DNA of 11,452 nucleotides from an uncultured Actinomycetes bacterium. Lineage in GTDB: Bacteria > Actinomycetota > Actinomycetes > S36-B12. Where the stretch lies: positions 1-11,452 of the forward strand of contig CALFIA010000054.1 in the NCBI GenBank assembly GCA_937876275.1, written 5' to 3'. Below are positions 5,988 to 11,452 of this stretch, piece after piece. The translations under genes were made by a program, and so were the position numbers. Positions within the stretch are counted from its first letter, which is position 1, and each line of letters begins with the position of its first letter. The notes below the pieces were generated by a model that saw only the letters and a program-made list of their open reading frames with translations, was not told where the DNA came from and searched no databases.

Positions 5988-6851
5988 GTGAACGCTCCTT
6001 CGCCCGGCACTGAGGTCGCCTACGTCGACCCTCAGCGCCGGGCGTTGGTGCGTCAGCGTGCCCGGCGCAATGCGCTCGTGGGCATGGCAAGCCTGATCGG
6101 ATTCGTCATCGTCATCTCGGTGATCGTCTCGCGCACGCCCGGCTGGCCTGTCGTTCAGGAGACCTTCTTCAACGGCGAGGAGTTCGTCAAGACCTTCCCT
6201 GGCTTGCTCAGCGCCTTCATGCTCAATGTGCGCATCTTTGTCATCGCCGAGCCACTCATCTTGATCCTGGGGCTCCTGGTTGCACTGGCTCGCACACTGC
6301 AGTCGCCGATCTTCCTGCCCGTGCGGGTGATCGCCACGTTGTACGTCGACATCTTCCGAGGCATCCCGACCATCCTCGTGATCTTCCTGCTCGGCTTCGG
6401 AATTCCCGCATTGCGACTGACGGGTGTTCCTAACGGCGCGATCTTCTGGGGCACGGCCGCGCTCGTGCTCTCCTATGGCGCCTATGTCGCCGAGGTCTTC
6501 CGCGCAGGTATCGGGTCAGTGCACCCGAGTCAGCAGATGGCCTCGCGGTCACTCGGACTCAGCTCGTGGCAGACCAATCGCTACGTGGTGCTGCCGCAGG
6601 CGATCCGCAACGTCATCCCGCCCCTGCTCAATGACTTCATCTCCCTGCAGAAGGACACCGCACTTGTTGCCGTGCTCGGCCCCATCGAGGTGCTGCGCCA
6701 GGCTCAGATCGATACTTCGTCATCGTTCAACTACACGCCCTACGTCGGCGCAGCACTGATCTTCATCGCGCTCACCATTCCGATGACGCGCTTCGCCGAC
6801 TGGGTGCAGGAGCGTTCGAGTCGTCGACGCCGCGCAGGGAGTGACTCATGA
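5988..6851 (+). CDS. Amino-acid ABC transporter permease (HisM/GlnP family)
   Basis: The 287-aa inner-membrane permease forms the channel of the importer. It has a cytosolic N-terminal segment rich in Arg, a first span at about 30-48, a periplasm-like loop, and the BPD transport core from about residue 72, with spans near 80-100, 114-140, 152-172 and 250-265. The cytoplasmic coupling (EAA) loop is AYVAEVFRAGIGSVHPSQQMASRSLGLSSWQ cut across residues 166-195, with the invariant Gly190. The usual EAA wording is replaced by QQMAS, which is within family variation. FRGIP (123-127) replaces the more common FRGTP. The start is GTG 5988 by its leaderless box. The stop overlaps the ATPase start as ATGA, indicating translational coupling. 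Confidence 0.93.
   Translation: MNAPSPGTEVAYVDPQRRALVRQRARRNALVGMASLIGFVIVISVIVSRTPGWPVVQETFFNGEEFVKTFPGLLSAFMLNVRIFVIAEPLILILGLLVALARTLQSPIFLPVRVIATLYVDIFRGIPTILVIFLLGFGIPALRLTGVPNGAIFWGTAALVLSYGAYVAEVFRAGIGSVHPSQQMASRSLGLSSWQTNRYVVLPQAIRNVIPPLLNDFISLQKDTALVAVLGPIEVLRQAQIDTSSSFNYTPYVGAALIFIALTIPMTRFADWVQERSSRRRRAGSDS
6836..6841 (+). promoter_or_regulatory. Ribosome binding site of the ABC ATPase gene
   Basis: AGGGAG, inside the permease coding end, 6 nt before the ATG at 6848. It fixes this start over the downstream in-frame ATGs at 6860 and 6872. Confidence 0.65.
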
Positions 6852-7600
6852 GCGAGTCCATGCACGCGTCGATGCTCGAAGTCTCGGGAGTCTGGAAGTC
6901 CTTCGAGGGTCATCCGGTGCTTCGCGGGCTCGACATCACGGTGGGTCACCATCAGGCCGTGGTGCTCATCGGTGCATCCGGCTCGGGCAAATCAACATTG
7001 CTTCGCTGCATCAACGGTCTGGTCTCGGTCGATGCGGGCCGCATCGTGCTTGACGGCGCGCTTGATGTCACGTCATTCGATACCGACATGGATGCCGCGC
7101 GGAGGCGCATCGGCATCGTCTTCCAGTCGTACAACCTCTTCCCTCACATGAGCGTGCTCGACAACGTGGCGCTGGCCCCGCGAAAGGTTCTGGGCAGATC
7201 CAAGGCCGAGAGCATCGATGCAGCACGTGCACTGCTCGCGCGGTTCGGGCTTGAGGCAAAGGCAGATGAGTATCCGGATCGACTCTCGGGTGGTCAGGCG
7301 CAGCGCGTGGCCATCGTCCGCGCCCTGGCGATGGAACCCGAGCTGATGCTCTTCGACGAGATCACGTCAGCGCTCGATCCGCTCCTCGTGGGCGAAGTGC
7401 TGGAGGCAGTGCGTGAACTCAAGGAAACGGGTCTCACCTTGCTCATGGCCACTCACGAGATGGGCTTCGCCCGCGAGGTGGCCGACAAGGTGTGCTTCCT
7501 GAAAGACGGAATAGTCCTCGAGCAGGGGACGCCCGAAGTGATCTTCAGTGCGCCAGAGCGCGAGGAAACCCGCGAATTCCTCGCTCGTGTGCTGGGCTAA
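6848..7600 (+). CDS. Amino-acid ABC transporter ATP-binding protein (GlnQ/HisP family)
   Basis: The 250-aa cytosolic ATPase powers the importer as a dimer docked on the permease. All functional motifs are present: Walker A GASGSGKST (42-50), Q-loop Gln93 in VFQSYNLFPHMSV, signature LSGGQ (146-150), Walker B LMLFDE (165-171 region) with catalytic Glu171, D-loop SALD, and switch His203 in ATHEMGFARE. DEITSALDP replaces the commoner DEPTSALDP; this variant occurs in polar amino-acid importers. The length is normal for the family, and the C-terminus (PEREETREFLARVL) is typical of GlnQ-like proteins. It overlaps the permease by 4 nt. The substrate class, polar amino acid or a related compatible solute, is inferred from the family and the binding protein. 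Confidence 0.95.
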   Translation: MSESMHASMLEVSGVWKSFEGHPVLRGLDITVGHHQAVVLIGASGSGKSTLLRCINGLVSVDAGRIVLDGALDVTSFDTDMDAARRRIGIVFQSYNLFPHMSVLDNVALAPRKVLGRSKAESIDAARALLARFGLEAKADEYPDRLSGGQAQRVAIVRALAMEPELMLFDEITSALDPLLVGEVLEAVRELKETGLTLLMATHEMGFAREVADKVCFLKDGIVLEQGTPEVIFSAPEREETREFLARVLG

Positions 7601-7631
7601 ACGGGTGTCGTACGAGGGGATTTCTCTCTTT

Positions 7632-7650
7632 CGCCTCTAAAGTCGAGGCG
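7632..7650 (+). promoter_or_regulatory. Dyad around the likely -10 box upstream of hdeD
   Basis: CGCCTC (7632-7637) and GAGGCG (7645-7650) are a perfect 6-bp inverted repeat flanking TAAAGTC. TAAAGT (7638-7643) fits TANNNT and would start transcription near 7650. The dyad could be an operator, or a hairpin ending the ABC operon (stop at 7600). No -35 box is obvious. Confidence 0.45.
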
Positions 7651-7654
7651 TCGC

Positions 7655-7671
7655 GGGTGCATTCGGCACCC
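7655..7671 (+). other. Hairpin in the hdeD leader
   Basis: GGGTGC (7655-7660) and GCACCC (7666-7671) form a 6-bp stem with an ATTCG loop. If transcription starts near 7650, this stem-loop lies at the extreme 5' end of the mRNA, just before the Shine-Dalgarno at 7681. Confidence 0.45.
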
Positions 7672-7680
7672 CACTCGCAT

Positions 7681-7686
7681 GGAGGT
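7681..7686 (+). promoter_or_regulatory. Ribosome binding site of hdeD-like gene
   Basis: GGAGGT with a 7-nt spacer to the ATG at 7694. It overlaps the alternative ATG at 7679, which has no Shine-Dalgarno of its own, so 7694 is the start. Confidence 0.8.
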
Positions 7687-7693
7687 ACAACCC

Positions 7694-8290
7694 ATGGCAT
7701 CGGTAAACGCCGGTCCTTCCGAAGCACAGCTCGAGGCTGGTGCGCTCAATGCCATCGCCCGCAACTGGTGGATCGTTCTGTTCTTCGGCATCATCAGCCT
7801 GATCGTCGGCATCTTCTGCGTCATGCAGCCCGAGGACGCCATCGCGATTCTCGCCGTTCTCTTCGCCATCTGGCTCATCGTCACGGGCATCTTCTCGCTG
7901 GTTCGCGCGTTCTCGCACGGGCTCTCGGGCGGCATGCGCGCGCTCTTCATCATCTCCGGCGGCCTGTCGCTGATCCTGGGTGCCATCTGCTTCCGCGCCT
8001 GGGCACACAACGACAACGTCCTGCTCTCGGCATGGGTGCTCGCGATCTTCATCGGCGTGGGCTTCCTGTTCCGCGGCATGGCGATCCTGTTCGCCGGCAT
8101 CGAAGGCAAGGGCCAGCCCGGTCGCGGCTGGAACATCTTCGCCGGCATCATCATCCTCATCGGTGGCCTGGTCATCCTGACCACGCCGACCACGGTTATC
8201 GCACTCGCCTGGGTCGTTGGCATTTGGCTGATCGTCCTCGGCATCTTCGAGATCATCAGCTCGTTCATGATCAAGGGTGCAGCCAAGTAA
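7694..8290 (+). CDS. HdeD/DUF308 family membrane protein
   Basis: This 198-aa integral membrane protein of the HdeD/DUF308 family has six hydrophobic helices (roughly residues 25-45, 50-73, 82-103, 108-134, 145-163 and 167-192) arranged as three similar helical pairs. The RNWWIVLFFGIISLIVGIFCV opening is typical when read across residues 23-43. HdeD was described in Escherichia coli in connection with acid resistance; the molecular function is unknown and no catalytic motif is visible. The N-terminal ~20 residues are a hydrophilic cytosolic lead. The start at 7694 is chosen by GGAGGT. The gene appears monocistronic, with its own promoter region at 7632-7671 and a strong terminator at 8303. 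Confidence 0.9.
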   Translation: MASVNAGPSEAQLEAGALNAIARNWWIVLFFGIISLIVGIFCVMQPEDAIAILAVLFAIWLIVTGIFSLVRAFSHGLSGGMRALFIISGGLSLILGAICFRAWAHNDNVLLSAWVLAIFIGVGFLFRGMAILFAGIEGKGQPGRGWNIFAGIIILIGGLVILTTPTTVIALAWVVGIWLIVLGIFEIISSFMIKGAAK

Positions 8291-8302
8291 TTCCGCACTT
8301 CG

Positions 8303-8343
8303 GTAGTGGCCTGCGTCGGATTCCGGCGCAGGCCACTACTTTT
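8303..8343 (+). terminator. Strong intrinsic terminator of hdeD
   Basis: GTAGTGGCCTGCG (8303-8315) pairs perfectly with CGCAGGCCACTAC (8327-8339); the interior adds a T-G wobble and a CGG/CCG pairing around an ATT loop, for about 17 bp. TTTT (8340-8343) follows directly. It is the clearest rho-independent terminator in the window, 13 nt after the hdeD stop. Its right arm and T-tract contain the iclR -10 box. Confidence 0.93.
8337..8342 (+). promoter_or_regulatory. Leaderless -10 box of the iclR-type gene, inside the terminator
   Basis: TACTTT, then TATGTC (6 nt), then GTG at 8349. The hexamer consists of the last three bases of the terminator stem plus three bases of its T-tract. No -35 match is evident. 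Confidence 0.6.
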
Positions 8344-8348
8344 ATGTC

Positions 8349-8996
8349 GTGGCATCCGAGACCTCGCAAACCCTCGACCGCGGTCTTCGCGTTCTCGAGG
8401 CTCTCGCCGACGCGCCTGAAGGGTTGACCGTTACCGAGCTCGCTGCTCAGCTCGACATCGGCCGCACCGTTGTCTACCGCCTCGTGGTCACTCTTGAGCA
8501 GCACGCGTTCCTGCGTCGATCACCTGATGGCAAGTGTCGCCTCGGCCTGGCAGTGCTCACGATGGGTCGACAGGTGCAGCCCATCGTGCGCGATGTTGCC
8601 CTGCCTGCTTTGCGCCTGCTCGCCGACGCCGTCGGAGCCACGGCTCACCTGACGATCGTCGACGGTGCCGAAGCACTGACGGCCGTGGTCGTGGAGCCCT
8701 CACGCTCTGACCTGCACGTCGCCTACCGCATGGGTGCCCGTCATCCGCTCGAAGCCGGTGCGGCCGGCCGAGCCGTTCTTGCTGCTCGCACGGCCGCGGG
8801 ACGACCCCTCGACCCTGCGTGGATTGTCGCGACGAGCGAGGGCGCTCAGGGCGGCTACGGCATTGCCGTTCCGATCATTGGTGTTCCTGGCCTTGAGGGA
8901 AGCGTGGGTGTGGTGTCACTGCGCGAGCTCAACGAGGCAGAAGTAGGCCCACGTGTCGCGCGCGCGGCTGCCGAAATCGCCCGAGCGCTGCGCTAG
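8349..8996 (+). CDS. IclR-type transcriptional regulator
   Basis: The 215-aa regulator has an N-terminal winged helix-turn-helix (about 5-70: TLDRGLRVLEALADAPEGLTV, helix-turn-helix TELAAQLDIGRTVVYRLVVTLE, wing with SPDGKCRLG), followed by an IclR-like effector-binding domain. The effector domain is shorter than usual (whole protein 215 versus about 250 aa), the compaction lying in the region around 135-175, so ligand recognition may differ. The target genes are unknown; neighbours are an HdeD-like membrane protein upstream and a cell-wall peptidase converging downstream. The start is GTG 8349 by its 6-nt distance from TACTTT; the nearby ATG at 8344 is out of frame. The stop TAG shares the palindrome CTAG with the stop of the convergent gene. 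Confidence 0.88.
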   Translation: MASETSQTLDRGLRVLEALADAPEGLTVTELAAQLDIGRTVVYRLVVTLEQHAFLRRSPDGKCRLGLAVLTMGRQVQPIVRDVALPALRLLADAVGATAHLTIVDGAEALTAVVVEPSRSDLHVAYRMGARHPLEAGAAGRAVLAARTAAGRPLDPAWIVATSEGAQGGYGIAVPIIGVPGLEGSVGVVSLRELNEAEVGPRVARAAAEIARALR

Positions 8997-10237
8997 TTGC
9001 AGCCGGCGATCACTGCCGTGAGTGCATCGATCGCCTGACGGGTCGACAGCTTCGAGTACTTCGAGGGGCGCTTGTTCACCATGATGGAGAATGCGCGCTG
9101 CGCGCCGTCGACACTCGAGGCAACGCCAGAGAGCGCGATGGTGTCGAAGAGCGTGCCCGTCTTCGCCCGAATCTTGCCGACAGCGCACTTACTGGCCTTG
9201 GTCACGTAACGGCCGAAGCCTGCCTTCAGCGTTCCGGTCTGACCCGAAACCGGCATTGCGTGATCGGCGTACATCTCCGCGAAGCGCGCCGGGTCGCCGG
9301 TCGCCGTGAGGGCAATGAGCTGGGTCAACGTGCTGGCCGTGAGGCGGTCCTTGCGCGAGACTCCGCTGCCGTCATAGAGCGACAGCGGTGCGGGATCGAT
9401 GCCCAATTCGCGGAGGGAATCCTCAGCCGCCTGCTTGCTTCCCGCCCAATCCGCCGGAAGCCCGCGCTTCACGGCAACCTGGCGGTAGAGGGTTTCGGCG
9501 ATGTTGTTCTCGGAGTCGAGGAGCATGAGGTGCACCGCATCGGCAGCCGTGTGCTTGGCATTCTCCGCGACGAGTGTTGCGTCGGCCGGTGCAGGCGCAT
9601 CGTCACCGCGCGTGACAGTGAATCCGAGCGACTTCAGCTTCTTGTCGAAGACATCCACCGCATTCGACGTCGTGTCTTTCGAGTAGTCGTAGAGCCGTGC
9701 AAGCGCACGCACTGGCGCCACTACGTAAGGCGTGTATCCATTGGTCCATCCGGGTGCATTGCTCGGCGCCGGGAAGAGTGAGGAGTCGACATGCACGGTG
9801 ATCGGTACAGATGCGTCGCGGCCCTTGGCAGTATCGACGGCGAGGTTCTCCAGGCTCTTGGTCGTGAGCATCGGATCACCGCCGCCCTTGATGAAGAGCT
9901 GGCCGGGGTCGGTGCCGGCCAGAACCTGAGTGCGGAAGGCGTAGTCGGGGCCGAGCTGACTGAGGGTGTTCACTGCGGTCACGAGCTTCATATTCGACGC
10001 AGGCCGTTGCGGATCATTCGGGTTATGGCTGTAAATCGTGGTTCCGGTCGTCAGGTTGGTGACGTTGATGACCACGTCACGGCCGAGTTTCGGACTCACC
10101 ACGCGCTTGGCCAGCACCGAAGCGATCTGGGCATCCTGGGCGGCATAAGTCGCGGGATCAGCGACATCGGCAGCGTGCGCCACGGGGGCGACGACGATCG
10201 ATGCGGCCAGGACGAGGGGAAGGATCAACCTGCGCAT
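8993..10237 (-). CDS. dacB: D-alanyl-D-alanine carboxypeptidase/endopeptidase, PBP4 (S13) family
   Basis: This 414-aa exported penicillin-binding protein trims or cuts peptidoglycan peptides outside the membrane. The signal peptide MRRLILPLVLAASIVVAPVAHA (residues 1-22) ends in an AHA cleavage site. The three active-site motifs are present: SNMK (Ser81 nucleophile, Lys84), SEN (242-244) followed by NIAETLYRQ, and KTG (359-361) in AKTGTLF. The family element YDGSGVSRKD lies near 288-297, and GQTGTLK precedes KTG. The frame is open to an ATG at 10300, but the extra 21 residues spoil the signal peptide, so 10237 is used. A CATGAT box 6 nt upstream would fit a leaderless start. It is divergent from a secreted GH18 protein and overlaps the iclR stop. 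Confidence 0.94.
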   Translation of the reverse strand: MRRLILPLVLAASIVVAPVAHAADVADPATYAAQDAQIASVLAKRVVSPKLGRDVVINVTNLTTGTTIYSHNPNDPQRPASNMKLVTAVNTLSQLGPDYAFRTQVLAGTDPGQLFIKGGGDPMLTTKSLENLAVDTAKGRDASVPITVHVDSSLFPAPSNAPGWTNGYTPYVVAPVRALARLYDYSKDTTSNAVDVFDKKLKSLGFTVTRGDDAPAPADATLVAENAKHTAADAVHLMLLDSENNIAETLYRQVAVKRGLPADWAGSKQAAEDSLRELGIDPAPLSLYDGSGVSRKDRLTASTLTQLIALTATGDPARFAEMYADHAMPVSGQTGTLKAGFGRYVTKASKCAVGKIRAKTGTLFDTIALSGVASSVDGAQRAFSIMVNKRPSKYSKLSTRQAIDALTAVIAGCN

Positions 10238-10243
10238 TAGTCC

Positions 10244-10249
10244 ATCATG
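10244..10249 (-). promoter_or_regulatory. Possible leaderless -10 box of dacB
   Basis: CATGAT on the minus strand, 4 of 6 matches to TATAAT, lies exactly 6 nt before the ATG at 10237. It lacks the first T of TANNNT, so it is weaker than the five other boxes with this spacing. Confidence 0.35.
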
Positions 10250-10297
10250 CGACAGGCCGAGCCCGGCAGCGTGTAGGGGGTACCGCGCCGCATGACG

Positions 10298-10303
10298 CAC
10301 AAT
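10298..10303 (+). promoter_or_regulatory. Possible -10 box of the GH18 gene
   Basis: CACAAT would start transcription near 10310 and leave a leader of about 24 nt with the Shine-Dalgarno. No -35 match is seen. The 96-bp divergent gap (10238-10333) must hold both promoters. Confidence 0.3.
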
Positions 10304-10322
10304 GGGTACATCCCCTCAGACT

Positions 10323-10326
10323 GGAG
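10323..10326 (+). promoter_or_regulatory. Ribosome binding site of the GH18 gene
   Basis: GGAG with a 7-nt spacer to TTG 10334. It supports the rare TTG start, which opens a complete signal peptide; the next in-frame ATG (at 10445) would lose it. Confidence 0.6.
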
Positions 10327-10333
10327 TCTTCCC

Positions 10334-11452
10334 TTGCGTCGCCTCATCACTGCCCTGGTCAGCGTGCTCGCCCTCACGGTGGCGATCTCACCTGCAGCAC
10401 AGGCGACTCCGAAGAAGATCGTCACCGGCTGGATTCCGTACTGGATGGCCACTCCGGGGAATCCGGTCGGCGTGAACAACGCCATGGCCAACGCTGATCT
10501 CTTCAGCGAGGTGTCGCCCTTTATCTACTCAGCACTCGCCGCCGGCTCCAAGGGCGTGCGCGTTGCCCTGAACCCGAACTTCTCCAATGGAGCAGCAAAT
10601 GCTGCCTGGGCCACCAATGCCCTGCACGGCGCGGGCATTCCGGTAATTCCTTCGATCGCTGATGGCTCCGGCAAGGGAGTCATGGCCGGAACCCTTGCGG
10701 ATCCGGCAAAGCGCACGGCCCATGTGCAGGACATCGTCGCGACGGTCGTCAACAACGGATACGACGGCATTGATCTCGATTACGAGGTATTTGCCTTTAC
10801 CGACGGAAGTGCCTCGTGGGCCGCGACCCAGCCGAACTGGACCGCATTCGTCAACGAGCTCGCCGGTGCCCTTCACGGTCAGGGCAAGAAGCTGTTCGTC
10901 ACGATCCCCGGCCCCTGCAGCACCACGAACAAATGCGGCGGACAGAACGGCTACTGGGTATACAACATGGCGGGCATCGCACCTGCTGTCGATCGCATTC
11001 GCGTCATGGCCTACGACTACCACGTCAATGGTGCAGGCCCGATTGCCCCGATCAGTTGGGTGACCGCAATCGTGCAGTACGCCATTACAGTGATGGATCC
11101 GGCGAAACTGCAGATCGGCGTGCCGACCTATGGTCGGAGCTGGACTCAGAAGAAGTCCAACGGCAGCTATCAGCTCAGCGGGAACTGCCCGACCTCCTCC
11201 CAGGATTCCAAGGCGTACAGCGCGCTGACCTCGAAGTCAGCGGTGAATGACACCGATATCGCGAAGATCCTCGCGACCAACAATGTGCCTGCCACTGATG
11301 TGAAGTGGGACGACGCCGCACAGGAGAATTTCGTCGAGTACGACAAGGTCGTGAACTGGAGTGGTGGCAGTTGCACCGCTCGACGAATCATGTGGTTCGT
11401 CGGTCCGCAGGCCGTGCTGGTGCGCACCCAACTTGTGGGCACGTACGGCATC
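10334..11452 (+). CDS. Secreted glycoside hydrolase family 18 protein, C-terminus cut off
   Basis: The frame is open for 373 codons from TTG 10334 to the window end. A signal peptide (about 1-24, ending AQA) predicts secretion. The GH18 barrel is recognisable from TGWIPYW (31-37), the catalytic motif DGIDLDYE (144-151) with proton donor Glu151 and the assisting Asp149, MAYDYH (225-230), and QIGVPTYGRSW. The wording is closest to the YaaH/SleL-like branch, which acts on N-acetylglucosamine linkages of peptidoglycan, but chitinase activity cannot be excluded. Cys195 and Cys201 in GPCSTTNKCGG may form a disulfide. The final visible segment (IMWFVGPQAVLVRTQLVGTYGI across 351-373) corresponds to near the end of the barrel, so the domain is nearly complete. 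It is divergent from dacB, another wall enzyme. Confidence 0.92.
   Translation, partial: MRRLITALVSVLALTVAISPAAQATPKKIVTGWIPYWMATPGNPVGVNNAMANADLFSEVSPFIYSALAAGSKGVRVALNPNFSNGAANAAWATNALHGAGIPVIPSIADGSGKGVMAGTLADPAKRTAHVQDIVATVVNNGYDGIDLDYEVFAFTDGSASWAATQPNWTAFVNELAGALHGQGKKLFVTIPGPCSTTNKCGGQNGYWVYNMAGIAPAVDRIRVMAYDYHVNGAGPIAPISWVTAIVQYAITVMDPAKLQIGVPTYGRSWTQKKSNGSYQLSGNCPTSSQDSKAYSALTSKSAVNDTDIAKILATNNVPATDVKWDDAAQENFVEYDKVVNWSGGSCTARRIMWFVGPQAVLVRTQLVGTYGI

Noticed and set aside
7597..8355. Long minus-strand open frame of 252 codons over the hdeD gene
   Set aside because: Met/Arg/Pro-rich shadow composition without a recognisable domain. The plus-strand DUF308 protein with six helices, Shine-Dalgarno and terminator explains the region.
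9260..10240. Plus-strand open frames of 173 and 149 codons antisense to dacB
   Set aside because: They are complements of a gene with all three PBP motifs; no domain and no start signals.
10235..10350. Possible duplication: dacB and the GH18 protein both begin MRRLI
   Set aside because: The underlying codons differ and the rest of the signal peptides do not align; this is the usual convergence of signal peptide N-termini.
1..11452. Mobile element, CRISPR array, phage or toxin-antitoxin system
   Set aside because: No transposase, integrase, direct repeat series, toxin-like pair or composition shift was seen; every interval is filled by housekeeping-type genes.

Overview
The window looks like chromosomal DNA of a high-GC Actinomycetota bacterium. 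The evidence is a WhiB-family iron-sulfur protein, a DUF3039 protein (a family known mainly from actinobacteria), a GTP-type PEP carboxykinase, the strongly GC-biased third codon positions, and several genes whose start codon sits exactly 6 nt after a TANNNT -10 box, which is the signature of leaderless transcripts common in this phylum. The species cannot be named from the sequence. No tRNA, rRNA, CRISPR array, insertion sequence, integrase or phage gene was seen, and the region reads as ordinary core and metabolic chromosome.

Layout. (1) 1-1566: the 3' end of pckG (+) converges on an ornithine carbamoyltransferase gene (-), with a perfect 12-bp hairpin between them that can serve both. (2) 1719-3262: a hemerythrin-domain protein (+) converges with a whiB-like gene (-), the stops being one base apart; thioredoxin (-) lies upstream of whiB. 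Together they form a small redox/oxygen-related neighbourhood. (3) 3319-4982: a DUF3039 protein, divergent from thioredoxin, is followed closely by a 14-TM MFS exporter-like protein. (4) 5042-7600: a polar amino-acid ABC importer in the order binding lipoprotein, permease, ATPase. (5) 7694-8996: an HdeD/DUF308 membrane protein, a very strong intrinsic terminator, and an IclR-type regulator whose leaderless promoter appears to be built from the terminator's own 3' arm and T-tract. (6) 8993-11452: a D-alanyl-D-alanine carboxypeptidase/endopeptidase of the PBP4 (S13) family (-), divergent from a secreted GH18 glycosidase (+) that runs off the window end; this pair points to peptidoglycan or glycan remodelling.

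Start signals fall into two clear groups. Hemerythrin, whiB, the ABC binding protein, the ABC ATPase, hdeD and the GH18 gene have Shine-Dalgarno sequences. The argF, trxA, DUF3039, ABC permease and iclR genes instead have TANNNT-N6-(A/G)TG and no Shine-Dalgarno. The most interesting regulatory structures are the terminator/promoter overlap at 8303-8351, the dyad around the likely hdeD -10 box, and the hairpins between the ABC transporter genes. I did not find convincing evidence of a wholly new multi-gene system.
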